Assembly (NCBI GenBank): GCA_020832495.1
Contig: JAFIEP010000004.1
Coordinates: 1-64,000 of the forward strand
DNA: 64,000 nt
Source: Acidimicrobiia bacterium
GTDB taxonomy: Bacteria > Actinomycetota > Acidimicrobiia > Acidimicrobiales > Acidimicrobilacustridaceae
Direction of reading: 5' to 3'
The notes under the pieces were generated by a model. The model searched no databases, was not told where the DNA came from, and saw nothing but the letters and a program-made list of their open reading frames with translations. The position numbers were made by a program, and so were the translations under genes. Shown here piece after piece: positions 53,129 to 62,252 of this stretch. How positions within the stretch are numbered: position 1 is the first letter of the stretch; the number at the start of each line of letters is the position of its first letter.

Positions 53129-54784
53129 TCAGCAGAGCACCCCGTCTGCGGGCTGATAGGTGGCCCGGAACGTGTCGGTGCGCTGCTCGCCAGTGGCCAA
53201 CCACGTGCGGGTCCGTTCGGTTTCCACACCGGTGCAGCGGCCGGCGGGGAAGCGGACCTGCCCGGTCTGGTCGGCCTCGATGGTCTTGGTGGAGTAGAGG
53301 GTCACGGTGATGGACGTGTCGGTGTAGGTGGGCCACAGCAGGACCCCGTGGTCGGTGTTGTTGCGTACCTGCAGGTCGGGTTGGGGATGCGAGAGCGTCG
53401 CCTCCCGGCCATAGGGGTAGCGGGAGATGTACAGCGTGTGCATCTGGTAGGCGGGGATGTCGAGCCCGGCGAAGAAGGCGGCGTTGAACAGCGTGGTGGC
53501 GTACTGCGACACGCCGCCGCCGACGTCCTCGGTGAGGCGGCCGTTGTAGATCACGGCGTCGGAGAAGAAGCCGCCCTCGACCGTCCGGCGACCGACGTGG
53601 TCGTTCACCGAGAAGGTTCCTCCCGGTTCGATCACCACACCGCGGGTCAGGTCCGCGATCCGGTGGATGTTGCGCACGCGGTTCTGACAGCAGGCGTGCT
53701 CGGTGGTGAACGAGCCGATCGGCTCGACGATGCCCATCGACTCCGCCCACGCGGCATCGTGACGTGGCAACCACGGCTCGAAGGCCAACTCGACGGTCCC
53801 AGCGCCGCTGCGGAGGCCCTCGATCAGCCGCTCGGTGCTGTCGGGGGCGCAGCAACGGGCCCCGGGGGTGCCCTCGGTGTAGCCGGGGCGTCCTTCACCG
53901 TCGACGAACCAGGCCAGTTCGACCGGGGGACTGCCGATGCCGCCGACGAGCTCGTCGAGATCCTCACCGACGCGGTCCTCGTCGATGACCAGGTCGAGCT
54001 CGTCGGGTCCCGGCTCGGCCCGCAGCCACGAGCGCATGGTCGGCGGAGGAACGGCGACGCTCTGCTCCCCGACGATCACGGTGATCGGCTCCGCAGTGAG
54101 TTCGTTGGCCTCGGCCGCCACCTGCTGGGCGTCGCCGTCGCTCCACCGAGGGGGGATCACCGATGGCTCCACGGACACCTCGACCGGCACCCAGCCTGCT
54201 CGGTCGGTTGCGTCGGTGACCGCTGCGGCTACCTCAGCGGTGTCCAGTTGGCGCCCCTCGCTCCCGGGCACCACGGTGACCACCCCGTCGGTGACCGTGA
54301 TGGTCGGTTCGACCGACTCCTCGGTGTTGGCGTCCGCCAGGGGTTCGAGGACGGCGAGCAGAGCGGTGTCGTCGACGGTCACCACTGGTTGCACCGTCTT
54401 GCCCTCGACCAGGGATCCGAGCCAGCGACCGGGTCGGGCGGCGAGCCCCACTCCTGCATCGATCCCCATGACCTCCTCGACGGTGGCGTCCACGTCGATG
54501 GCCAGCCCGGCGGTGGCCGCGGTGGTCTCGAGCACGACGGCCGGTGAAGCGACGATGACCGGGGTGGCGGCGTGGGCCTCGGCCATGTCCTCGACCACCA
54601 TCCGTAGGTCGTTCTCGGACAGGCCTCCGACGGCGGTGTCTACCAGTGCCACGTTGCGGCGGACCAGGTCTCCGTGGATGGCGGCGTCGATCCCCCACGC
54701 CGCGCCGAAGAGCAGCAGTAGGCCAAGGACCGCTCCGGCGACGCCGAGCAGCAGCTTGTCCCGACGGTCCCAACGAGTGCGCAT
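53129..54784 (-). CDS. VanW family protein with peptidoglycan-binding-like repeats
   Basis: 551 residues. One N-terminal membrane helix (about 11-33) is followed by two YoaR-type domains (about 45-330, with the ANTEESVEPTITVTDGVVTV pattern). The C-terminal VanW domain has FTTEHACCQNRVRNIHRIAD, GGTFSVNDHVGRRT and GGGVSQYATTLFNAAFFAG. VanW occurs in some vancomycin-resistance clusters but its biochemical role is unknown; chromosomal copies like this are widespread and are not evidence of resistance. It probably acts in the cell envelope. Confidence 0.88.
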   Translation of the reverse strand: MRTRWDRRDKLLLGVAGAVLGLLLLFGAAWGIDAAIHGDLVRRNVALVDTAVGGLSENDLRMVVEDMAEAHAATPVIVASPAVVLETTAATAGLAIDVDATVEEVMGIDAGVGLAARPGRWLGSLVEGKTVQPVVTVDDTALLAVLEPLADANTEESVEPTITVTDGVVTVVPGSEGRQLDTAEVAAAVTDATDRAGWVPVEVSVEPSVIPPRWSDGDAQQVAAEANELTAEPITVIVGEQSVAVPPPTMRSWLRAEPGPDELDLVIDEDRVGEDLDELVGGIGSPPVELAWFVDGEGRPGYTEGTPGARCCAPDSTERLIEGLRSGAGTVELAFEPWLPRHDAAWAESMGIVEPIGSFTTEHACCQNRVRNIHRIADLTRGVVIEPGGTFSVNDHVGRRTVEGGFFSDAVIYNGRLTEDVGGGVSQYATTLFNAAFFAGLDIPAYQMHTLYISRYPYGREATLSHPQPDLQVRNNTDHGVLLWPTYTDTSITVTLYSTKTIEADQTGQVRFPAGRCTGVETERTRTWLATGEQRTDTFRATYQPADGVLC

Positions 54785-54921
54785 GAACCCGACAGGATTC
54801 CACGAACCGTGCCTGCAGTGGTGTCACCCTGCGAGCGACCAGCGGCAGCTTGCGCCCATGGGTCACCGATGGGGCAGACTGCACAGGTGCGGCCCACGGG
54901 GGTCGCGATCAGGGGGTACGC

Positions 54922-55827
54922 ATGGCACGACTGTGTGAGGGAAGGGTCTGCATCGTCACCGGCGCAGGCCGCGGCATCGGGCGCGAGCACGCACTGCTCC
55001 TCGCTGCCCACGGTGCCTCGGTGGTGGTGAACGACCTCGGTGGCAGCATGGACGGCTCGGGTGCCTCGACGGGCCCGGCCCAGGAGGTGGTCGACGAGAT
55101 CGTGGCCGCCGGCGGCTCGGCGGTGGCCAACACCGACGACGTGAGCGACTGGGACGGCGCCGGTCGCCTGGTTGCTCAGGCGGTCGAGCACTTCGGCCAG
55201 CTCGACGTGCTGGTCAACAACGCCGGCATCCTGCGGGACCGCATGCTGGTGAACATGAGCGAAGCCGAGTGGGATGCGGTCATCAAGGTCCACCTGAAGG
55301 GCACTGCCGCTCCCACGCACCACGCAGCCGTGCACTGGCGGGAACGGTCGAAGGCCGGCGACGACGTCGACGCCCGCGTGATCAACACGTCGTCGCCGTC
55401 GGGCATCTACGGCAACCCGGGTCAGACCAACTACGGGGCAGCCAAGGCCGGAATTGCGGCGTTCACCATCATCTCCGCCATGGAACTGGGTCGCTACGGC
55501 GTCACCGTGAACGCCATCGCCCCCGCAGCACTCACCCGCATGACCGAGAACCTCGGTATGGGTCAGGCCTCTGACGAGGTCAAGGAGCGGATGGCGCCCC
55601 GGTGGATCGCCCCCGTCGTGTGCTGGCTGGCGTCGAGCGAGTCGCGACCGGTCACCGGTCGGGTGTTCGACGTGAGTGGGATGGCCCTGTCAGTGAGCGA
55701 GGGCTGGCACCGCGGCCCCACCGTCGAACCGGTGGAGGACCCAGAGGCGCTCGGACCCATGGTGCTCGGCCTGGTGGCCGACGCACGACCCAATGCCGAC
55801 ATGTCCGGGCGCGACCGGACCGAGTGA
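54922..55827 (+). CDS. Short-chain dehydrogenase/reductase, (3R)-hydroxyacyl-CoA dehydrogenase-like
   Basis: 301 residues. Cofactor motif TGAGRGIG at 13-20, NNAG for structural stability, catalytic Ser in TSSPSG and YGAAKAG for Tyr/Lys. The long insert after the first helix (VVVNDLGGSMDGSGASTGPA) is typical of the dehydrogenase part of peroxisomal-type multifunctional enzyme 2. ATG 54922 has AGGGGG 5 nt upstream. The hydratase-2 gene begins 9 bp after its stop, so the two probably give successive beta-oxidation steps. Confidence 0.9.
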   Translation: MARLCEGRVCIVTGAGRGIGREHALLLAAHGASVVVNDLGGSMDGSGASTGPAQEVVDEIVAAGGSAVANTDDVSDWDGAGRLVAQAVEHFGQLDVLVNNAGILRDRMLVNMSEAEWDAVIKVHLKGTAAPTHHAAVHWRERSKAGDDVDARVINTSSPSGIYGNPGQTNYGAAKAGIAAFTIISAMELGRYGVTVNAIAPAALTRMTENLGMGQASDEVKERMAPRWIAPVVCWLASSESRPVTGRVFDVSGMALSVSEGWHRGPTVEPVEDPEALGPMVLGLVADARPNADMSGRDRTE

Positions 55828-55836
55828 GAGGGACCC

Positions 55837-56694
55837 ATGCCGATCAACCCTGATGCCGTCGGAACCCGCAGCGAGCCCCACGAGCACTCGTGGGACACCA
55901 AGGACTGCATGCTCTACGCCCTCGGCGTGGGCGCCGGTACCGAGGACCTGGCCTTCACGACGGAGAACACCGCCGACACCCCGCTACAGGCGTTGCCCAC
56001 CATGGCCGTGGTGCTCGCTGTCGGCGGGTTCGGGGCCATGCGTTCCATCGGCACGTTCAACCCGGCCATGCTGGTGCACGGTGAGCAGTCGATCGAGTTG
56101 TTCGCACCCCTGCCCACCTCGGGCACGGTCCGCAACGTCGGGGAGATCACGGGCATCTACGACAAGGGCAAGGGTGCTCTCGTCGAGTTGGCGGTGACCG
56201 GCACGAACGTGGCCGACGACGAGGTGTTGTTCACCTCGACAATGTCGGCGTTCATTCGAGGTGAAGGCGGGTTCGGTGGAGATCGCGGCCCGTCCGGGCC
56301 CCGCAACGTGCCACCCGACACGGCGCCCGACCACCAGGTCACGCTCCCGACCTCGGCGGACCAGGCGCTCGTCTACCGCCTCTCGGGTGACCGCAACCCG
56401 CTGCACTCCGATCCCTCCTTCGCTGCCAAGGCGGGTTTCGACCGGCCCATCCTGCACGGCTTGTGCACCTACGGGGTGACCGGCCGTGCCCTGTTGCGGG
56501 CGCTGTGCGACAACGATCCGACCCGCGTGCGCTCCATGGAGGGCCGGTTCTCGTCCCCGGTGTGGCCGGGGGAGTCGCTGACCGTGTCGATCTGGTCCGA
56601 CGGCGAGGGCTCGGCCACCTTCCGCACGACGGCGTCGGGTCACGGCGAGGACGATCGCGTGGTGCTCGACGGCGGGCGCATCACCTACCGCTGA
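55837..56694 (+). CDS. MaoC-like (R)-specific enoyl-CoA hydratase 2
   Basis: 285 residues, a double hotdog. The C-terminal half holds the full hydratase-2 signature (YRLSGDRNPLHSDPSFA) with catalytic Asp and His, followed by FDRPILHGLCTYG. The N-terminal hotdog is degenerate, as in the eukaryotic-type hydratase 2. It hydrates trans-2-enoyl-CoA to (3R)-hydroxyacyl-CoA, the substrate of the SDR encoded just upstream. Convergent with the NuoF-like gene. Confidence 0.93.
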   Translation: MPINPDAVGTRSEPHEHSWDTKDCMLYALGVGAGTEDLAFTTENTADTPLQALPTMAVVLAVGGFGAMRSIGTFNPAMLVHGEQSIELFAPLPTSGTVRNVGEITGIYDKGKGALVELAVTGTNVADDEVLFTSTMSAFIRGEGGFGGDRGPSGPRNVPPDTAPDHQVTLPTSADQALVYRLSGDRNPLHSDPSFAAKAGFDRPILHGLCTYGVTGRALLRALCDNDPTRVRSMEGRFSSPVWPGESLTVSIWSDGEGSATFRTTASGHGEDDRVVLDGGRITYR

Positions 56695-56721
56695 TCGACT
56701 CGGCCCGCTGCGCTCGCCCGA

Positions 56722-58212
56722 TCAGGCCGACGGCGCCTGCCTGCGGCGGACGAGCGACGACAGGGGTTGCTCGCCATAGGTCCAGTCCGGACGCTTGTTG
56801 GCCTGGCGCTCGTCGCGCAGCGCCGTGCCGTCGGTGATGTCGGTGATGGGGGCCACGGGCGGCACGGGATCGCCCGGGTCGCCGGCGAGGACACGATCGA
56901 CGTCGTCGGGGAAGGTGGCGAGCAGGCTGGCCACCACCTGTTGTTCCTGGGTGCCGAGGTAGCAGCGGTTGGCGTCGGTGACGCTGCGGAGTCGTGCGGC
57001 CACCGTGTCGATGGCGTCGGGCTGTCCGCCTTCGACGAGGAGTTGTTCGAGGCGGGCCGTGACTTCCCCGGTGCCGAACTTGCAGGCAGGGCACTGGCCG
57101 CACGACTCGACGTGGAGGAACTGCGAGACGGCGTGGGCCACGCCCACCATGTTGCGTTGGCCGTCGTAGACCACGAACCCTGCCGCGCCCAGGCCGCTGC
57201 CGATGGCGCCGAAGGCGTCGAAGCACAGCGGCACGTCGAGCTGCTCGGAGGTGACCACCGGGTTGGCCACACCGGAGAGCACCGCCTTCACCGCGCGACC
57301 GTCGGTGACTCCGCCGCCGATCTCGTCGATTGCCGTACGCAGCGGTGTACCAGCGGCCATCTCGGCCACCCCGGCGCGGCGGGTGTCGCCGCTCACCGTG
57401 ACGAGCAGGGAGCCGGGCGTGCCCTCGGTCCCGATGGCCCGGAACCACTCGGCACCGTTGGCCACGATGGTCCCGGCGTGCGCCAGCGTCTCGACGTTGT
57501 TCACCACGGTGGGGTTCGAACTGTCCCCGTCGCCGGCCCCGGCGGACCACCCCAGTTGCGGTGCCGTGGAGAAGAGTCCGTAGAGGTAGGGCGGCACCAG
57601 CCGGGGCAGTGGGTCCTCGCCTTCGATGACCTCGAGGAGCGCCTTCTCCTCACCGAAGAGGTACTCGCTCGGACCCAGCACCAGCTCGATGTGGAGTCCG
57701 TCGAGCCATCCCGCCCCATCCATCTCGTCGATCGCCTGGCGCACCAGTGCGGTCTCGGTGACGAACGTGCGCTTCAGTGCCAGGTAGGCCGTCTCGGCAC
57801 CCACCACGCGGGCCGCCACCACCAGTCCCTCGAGCACAGCGAACGGGTTGGCCCGGAGCAGCGTGCGGTCCTTGAAGGTGCCGGGCTCGCCCTCGGCGCC
57901 GTTGGCCACCACGTAGCGGGTGCCGACCTCAGCGCCGCCCCCACGGACCGACCGCCACTTGGTGGCGGTCGGGAAGCCGCCGCCACCTCGCCCGCGCAAC
58001 CCGGCGGCGTCGAGTTGATCGAGCACCCACTCGGGGCCGAGGTCGTGCAGTCGGGCCAACGCCTCGCCACCTCCGGCGGCTTCGTAGCCGGCGAGGGTGG
58101 TGAGCTCGGTGGCGGGGAGGAGACGGTGGACACCTCGACTGGCTGTCCGGTCTCTTGACGAAAGCCCCCAAGTGGTGAGCTCGGTGGCGGGGAGGAGACG
58201 GTGGACACCCAT
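56722..58212 (-). CDS. Orphan NuoF-like NADH dehydrogenase flavoprotein with duplicated N-terminus
   Basis: 496 residues. The NuoF fold shows the NADH-binding GRGGGGFPTATKW, the FMN region NGAEGEPGTFKDR, the SLBB-like section and the 4Fe-4S motif ESCGQCPACKFGT with a fourth Cys in RCYLG. It should accept electrons from NADH through FMN. No NuoE, NuoG or other complex I genes are near, so its acceptor is unknown; it may belong to a soluble NAD-linked dehydrogenase. The first 39 residues contain the same 13-residue segment twice. ATG 58212 has TACGGT 6 nt upstream. Confidence 0.85.
   Translation of the reverse strand: MGVHRLLPATELTTWGLSSRDRTASRGVHRLLPATELTTLAGYEAAGGGEALARLHDLGPEWVLDQLDAAGLRGRGGGGFPTATKWRSVRGGGAEVGTRYVVANGAEGEPGTFKDRTLLRANPFAVLEGLVVAARVVGAETAYLALKRTFVTETALVRQAIDEMDGAGWLDGLHIELVLGPSEYLFGEEKALLEVIEGEDPLPRLVPPYLYGLFSTAPQLGWSAGAGDGDSSNPTVVNNVETLAHAGTIVANGAEWFRAIGTEGTPGSLLVTVSGDTRRAGVAEMAAGTPLRTAIDEIGGGVTDGRAVKAVLSGVANPVVTSEQLDVPLCFDAFGAIGSGLGAAGFVVYDGQRNMVGVAHAVSQFLHVESCGQCPACKFGTGEVTARLEQLLVEGGQPDAIDTVAARLRSVTDANRCYLGTQEQQVVASLLATFPDDVDRVLAGDPGDPVPPVAPITDITDGTALRDERQANKRPDWTYGEQPLSSLVRRRQAPSA
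58097..58209 (-). repeat. Exact 38-bp direct repeat at the start of the NuoF-like gene
   Basis: 58097-58134 and 58172-58209 are identical. The 75-bp offset is 25 codons, so the frame is kept. Confidence 0.95.
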
Positions 58213-58218
58213 GGGTGC

Positions 58219-58224
58219 ACCGTA
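58219..58224 (-). promoter_or_regulatory. Putative -10 box of the NuoF-like gene
   Basis: TACGGT on the minus strand, 6 nt before ATG 58212. Confidence 0.4.
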
Positions 58225-58259
58225 CCGGTGGAGGGCTGCCGGCGCGGCGCCGTGGCGGT

Positions 58260-58919
58260 TCAGAACAGCCGGAGCTCGGTGGGGGCGATGCCCCGGAGCT
58301 CGTCGTAGTCCACCTCACGCCAGGCGATGCCACGGGCCTCGGCCAGCACGCGTGCCTGGGGCTTGATCTGCTGGGCCACGAACAACCCGGTGACCGGGCG
58401 CAACGAGGGATCCCGTTCGAGGCGTTCGAGGTAGCGGGCGAGCTGTTCGACTCCGTCCATCTCGCCTCGGCGCTTGATCTCGACCGCCACCGCCCGACCC
58501 TCGGCATCGCGGCAGAGGAGGTCGACCGGCCCGATGTCGGTCGGGTATTCCCGACGCACGAGGCGGAGGCCCTCGCGCAGGTGCGCTGGGTTGGCGGCCA
58601 GGAGTTCCTGCAGGTGGGCCTCCACGCCGTCCTTGCGCAAGCCGGGGTCCTCCCCGAGTTCGTGGTCGACGTCGGCCAGCACCTCCTCGATGGAGATGGT
58701 CAGCGTCTCCCCCTTGGGGTTCCGCACCACCCACTGGTCCTCGTCGGCCACCAGCGTGTTGGGGGCATTCATCCAGTTGAGGGGCTTGTAGGCGCCGCCG
58801 TCGGCGTGGATGGCCACGCATCCGTCGGCCTTCACCATGATGAGTCGGACGGCCAAGGGGAGGTGGGCGGTCAACCGTCCGTCGTAGTCCACCGAACACC
58901 GGGCGATCACCAAGCGCAT
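58260..58919 (-). CDS. nucS: Mismatch-specific endonuclease NucS (EndoMS)
   Basis: 219 residues. The N-terminal beta-domain begins [20 protein letters not shown] and contains [23 protein letters not shown]. The C-terminal RecB-like nuclease domain has [23 protein letters not shown], with the Asp/Glu/Lys metal site. The protein ends in LRLF, the sliding-clamp-binding tail typical of NucS. It cuts mismatched DNA in the non-canonical mismatch repair of actinobacteria and archaea that lack MutS/MutL. ATG 58919 has TACGGT 8 nt upstream. Confidence 0.96.
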   Translation of the reverse strand: MRLVIARCSVDYDGRLTAHLPLAVRLIMVKADGCVAIHADGGAYKPLNWMNAPNTLVADEDQWVVRNPKGETLTISIEEVLADVDHELGEDPGLRKDGVEAHLQELLAANPAHLREGLRLVRREYPTDIGPVDLLCRDAEGRAVAVEIKRRGEMDGVEQLARYLERLERDPSLRPVTGLFVAQQIKPQARVLAEARGIAWREVDYDELRGIAPTELRLF

Positions 58920-58927
58920 CGGCCGAG

Positions 58928-58933
58928 ACCGTA
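58928..58933 (-). promoter_or_regulatory. Putative -10 box of nucS
   Basis: TACGGT on the minus strand, 8 nt before ATG 58919. Confidence 0.45.
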
Positions 58934-59012
58934 GTGCTCACCGTGGGGTCTCGTCACCGTGGGGCCGAAGCCACCAAGGGGGTGGACTGCGGGTGCCAAG
59001 TTGGTTCGTGGG

Positions 59013-60668
59013 TCAGCCGACCTGTCGGCGGGAGAACCGGGAGCGGATCAGCTCCCGTCGCTCCTGCAGCTCCCGGTAGGTGAGGGTGGTGACCTCGTCG
59101 GGGTCGACGCCGAAGCCGGCCTTGAGACCGGTGAGGTCCATCTCCACTTGGCGAGGATCGATGCCGATCTGGCTGGAGATGGTCTCTCCGTGGCGAGTGG
59201 CCATGTACATCGAGATCTGCGCGATCTCGGCGAACAGGTCCAGATCCGGGGCCAGCGAGGCGATGGCGCCGTCGAGGAAGACCAGGTTCTTCACGTAGAG
59301 CATCAACTCCTTGGGCATGCGCGCCCCGTAGCCCAGCAGCGCCTTCACCACTCGCTGGATCTCGGCCACCATCTCCTCGGGCGTCAGGGTGGTGGGGTCG
59401 ATCGGCGCCCGGTCGAGGCCGAGATCGGAAATGACGGCGTCGAGATCCGTATCGGGCGGCAACGCACCGAGGTCCCGGATGGCCGCCAGTTGGCCCTTGA
59501 TGTCGTTCATGGTGGCCGTCACCAGCAGTCGCAGGAAGGCCAGCCGCTTCACCTCACTGAAGCGAGCGGTGATGCCGAAGTCGAGGAGTCCCACCCGGCC
59601 GTCGGGCAGGACCAACAAGTTGCCGCCGTGCAGGTCACCGTGAAAGACGCCGTGCAGCATCGCCCCCTCGATGAACCCGATCATGCCGGTGCGCACCACT
59701 TGTTCGGTGTCCACCCCTGCTGACTGCATGCCGACCACGTCGGCGAAGGCGAACCCGTCGAGACGCTCCATGACGAGCACGCGTGGCGTGACCAGCTCGG
59801 GATGGGGACGGGGGATGACGTAGCCACGCTGGTCGAGCGCGGCGAAGGCACTGGCCACCTCGAGCATGCTGGCGGCCTCGATGCGGAAGTCCAGTTCCTC
59901 GGTGATCGTCTCGGCGAACAACTCGACCAACGCCGGGGGGTTGGCCAATGCCGCCACCGGGATCCGTCCCACGAGGAAGGGTGCCAGCCACGCCATCACC
60001 GAGAGGTCACGGTGCACGGCGGCGGCGACCGTCGGGCGCTGCACCTTCACCACCACCGACTCGCCGGTGTGGAGAACGGCGCCATGGACCTGCGCGATCG
60101 AGGCCGCAGCGATCGGCGCCCGGTCGAACGAGGCGAACACTGCCTCGAGGGGCGCGCCGAGGTCGTCTTCCACCACGGCGCGGACCACGTGGAACGGTTC
60201 GGGCGGCACCTGGTCGCGGCACTTGGCGAACTCGTCGACCAGTTCCTTGGGGAACAGCCCCTCCCCCGAGGAGATGATCTGCCCCAACTTGATGGTGGTG
60301 GGGCCGAGCACTTCGGCGCAGCGGCGCAGGCGTCGGGAGAGGTCGGCCTTGCTCTGGGAGCCGCCCGCCTTGCGCGCTCCCACCGCCCACGCAGCGACGG
60401 CCGCACCCACGCGTGCAGAGACTGACACCAGACGCCCGACCGGGGGCAACTGTCGGGGCCGCACCAACTCGGGGAGCTGACGTCGAATCCGCCAGCGGGC
60501 AGCGGCCACCGATGGTGCCCATGTCAGCTCGTCGGGTCGGACGATCCACGGGGCCTCGTCGGTGAAGGACCCGAGGTGTAGATCGGCCGGTGCGTCGGGT
60601 CGGTCCGGCCCGAACGCCTCGGTGAAGGGGTCGCCGTGAGGGGGATGGGTGGCGGTGGCGTCGACCAT
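59013..60668 (-). CDS. ABC1/UbiB family atypical kinase-like protein
   Basis: 551 residues. The ABC1 core has the KxGQ motif (LGPTTIKLGQIISS), an Ala-rich nucleotide loop (AAASIAQVHGAVL), VVVKVQRP, EELDFRIEAASM, and the catalytic FHGDLHGGNLLV and LLDFG. UbiB-type proteins bind ATP and support lipid or quinone metabolism; many have ATPase rather than kinase activity. No clear C-terminal membrane helix pair is seen. ATG 60668 follows TACACT by 5 nt. An in-frame upstream start would add an unlikely extension. Confidence 0.9.
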   Translation of the reverse strand: MVDATATHPPHGDPFTEAFGPDRPDAPADLHLGSFTDEAPWIVRPDELTWAPSVAAARWRIRRQLPELVRPRQLPPVGRLVSVSARVGAAVAAWAVGARKAGGSQSKADLSRRLRRCAEVLGPTTIKLGQIISSGEGLFPKELVDEFAKCRDQVPPEPFHVVRAVVEDDLGAPLEAVFASFDRAPIAAASIAQVHGAVLHTGESVVVKVQRPTVAAAVHRDLSVMAWLAPFLVGRIPVAALANPPALVELFAETITEELDFRIEAASMLEVASAFAALDQRGYVIPRPHPELVTPRVLVMERLDGFAFADVVGMQSAGVDTEQVVRTGMIGFIEGAMLHGVFHGDLHGGNLLVLPDGRVGLLDFGITARFSEVKRLAFLRLLVTATMNDIKGQLAAIRDLGALPPDTDLDAVISDLGLDRAPIDPTTLTPEEMVAEIQRVVKALLGYGARMPKELMLYVKNLVFLDGAIASLAPDLDLFAEIAQISMYMATRHGETISSQIGIDPRQVEMDLTGLKAGFGVDPDEVTTLTYRELQERRELIRSRFSRRQVG

Positions 60669-60673
60669 GTCGC

Positions 60674-60679
60674 AGTGTA
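60674..60679 (-). promoter_or_regulatory. Putative -10 box of the ABC1 gene
   Basis: TACACT on the minus strand, 5 nt before ATG 60668. Confidence 0.4.
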
Positions 60680-60721
60680 CGGCGGCCGGTCCGGAGATCC
60701 CTCGTCCGGCCGAGCAGTGGT

Positions 60722-60738
60722 GTGTACGGGCCATACAC
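60722..60738. promoter_or_regulatory. Near-perfect palindrome between sulfatase and ABC1 genes
   Basis: GTGTACGG and CCATACAC arms (one mismatch) surround 1 nt. It may be an operator for the ABC1 gene or a stem after the sulfatase. Confidence 0.3.
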
Positions 60739-60772
60739 CCTCGGGCCGGCGACGACGATCGGCCTCGGTGGT

Positions 60773-62155
60773 TCAGACGCTGACGGGTGTGGGGAGGAAC
60801 GCGTCGAGTCGCTGCACGGTGTCGGCCATGTCGGCGTCGGCCGCCAGGTTCTGGCGTTCGCGCGGGTCGGTGCGGTGGTCGTACAACTCGGTCTCACCGT
60901 TGGCGTAACGGATGTACCGGTAGGGTCCGCTCCGAACTGCGTGGTTGTTGGGCTGCCACGTCATCAGCGGCGGCCGCTCAGCGGCTCGACCGGGGTCGTC
61001 GATGACGTCGATCAGGCTGGCGCCGCGGTGCTGAGGACTCAGTTCGACGCCACAGATGTCGGCAACGGTCGGAGCGACGTCGATCGTGGACACCGGCTCG
61101 GTGATCGTCACGGCACGGCGTCGATCGCCCGGCTCGCGCACGACGAGCGGGACGCGCGTGGCCTCCTCCCACAGGGTGAATTTCCGCCAGTGGAGCTTCT
61201 CACCCAGGTGGTAGCCGTGGTCCGACCACAACACCACGGCGGTGTCGTCGGCGTAGGGACTCGATGCCAACTCGTCGAGCACGGTGCCCATGCACCAGTC
61301 GGCGTAAGAACCGGCGGCCAGGTAGGCCTGGATCAGGTTCCTCCAGTGACCGGACTCCCTGATCTTCTCAGCGGCGTCGTGGTCGGCCAGGCGTCGTCCC
61401 TTGCGGGTCAGCTGCTGCAGGTCCATGGGCCACACCTCGGGCTCGGCGATGCCCTCGAGCGGGTGGAGGTCGAAGAACTCCTGCGGCACCCGCCAGGGGA
61501 TGTGGGGCATGCGGGTGCCGTAGCCGAGGAACAGCGGCGCGCTGGCGCGCTTGCGCAGTTTGTCCCGCACCCAGGCGGCACCTTGTCCGTCGGGCTGCTC
61601 GTCCTTCGACAGGCCGCTCGGGCCGTAGTCGTACATCCACTTCTCGCCGCCGCCCCCCTCGGACAACTTCTTCCCGTTCCACGGCGACACCCACCACGGC
61701 TCGTAGCGGAGGCTGGCCTTCCCCCCGGAGTTGGGGTTGCCGGCGTAGCCGAAGATCTTTCGGTTCTCGTCCCAGTGGTCGGGCGCGATGGAGTGGAAGA
61801 TCTTCCCGCACCCGATGGTGGTGTAGCCGGCACGACGGAAGTCCGTCACGATGGACGGCATCGTGACGCGGTAGTCGGCGTAGATCTCGCGCGAGGCGGG
61901 CGAGTGGCTGTAGATGCCGCTCTGGTACGGCTGCTCTCCCCACATCACCGATGTCCGGGCCGGCATGCACATCGGCGCCGTGCAGTAGGCACGGTCGAAC
62001 GAGGCCCCGTCTGCGGCCAGCGCATCGATGTTCGGGGTGGAGGCCTGCGGGTTGCCTCCCAGGAACCCCGCCCAGTCGTTCAGGTCATCGAAACAGAGGA
62101 AGAGGACGTTGGGTCGGTCCTCGGACCGGCTGGGCGTCGGCGTGCGTGTCTCCAT
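60773..62155 (-). CDS. Type I sulfatase (choline/iduronate-2-sulfatase-like)
   Basis: 460 residues. The formylglycine motif is CMPAR (Cys63-Arg67) in APMCMPARTSVM. The metal-binding N-terminal FDDLND and the later WSDHGYHLGEK complete the active site. The cysteine-type motif requires conversion by a formylglycine-generating enzyme, which is not encoded nearby. No signal peptide is visible, so it is probably cytoplasmic. Desulfation of an organic sulfate would fit sulfur scavenging; the CysQ-like gene 0.9 kb away also touches sulfate metabolism. Confidence 0.92.
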   Translation of the reverse strand: METRTPTPSRSEDRPNVLFLCFDDLNDWAGFLGGNPQASTPNIDALAADGASFDRAYCTAPMCMPARTSVMWGEQPYQSGIYSHSPASREIYADYRVTMPSIVTDFRRAGYTTIGCGKIFHSIAPDHWDENRKIFGYAGNPNSGGKASLRYEPWWVSPWNGKKLSEGGGGEKWMYDYGPSGLSKDEQPDGQGAAWVRDKLRKRASAPLFLGYGTRMPHIPWRVPQEFFDLHPLEGIAEPEVWPMDLQQLTRKGRRLADHDAAEKIRESGHWRNLIQAYLAAGSYADWCMGTVLDELASSPYADDTAVVLWSDHGYHLGEKLHWRKFTLWEEATRVPLVVREPGDRRRAVTITEPVSTIDVAPTVADICGVELSPQHRGASLIDVIDDPGRAAERPPLMTWQPNNHAVRSGPYRYIRYANGETELYDHRTDPRERQNLAADADMADTVQRLDAFLPTPVSV

Positions 62156-62252
62156 TGGCTGAGGCGCTCCCGGCGCAGATGAAGGGGTCGGGTCGCGCTC
62201 ACCTTAGCAGCGGTCCACCCAGGGGCCCTCGCGCGCCGTGGGACGGGAGAGG

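Noticed and set aside
53129-54784. VanW as a sign of vancomycin resistance
   Set aside because: No vanA/B/D, vanH, vanX or vanS/R genes are near, and chromosomal VanW proteins are widespread with unknown function.
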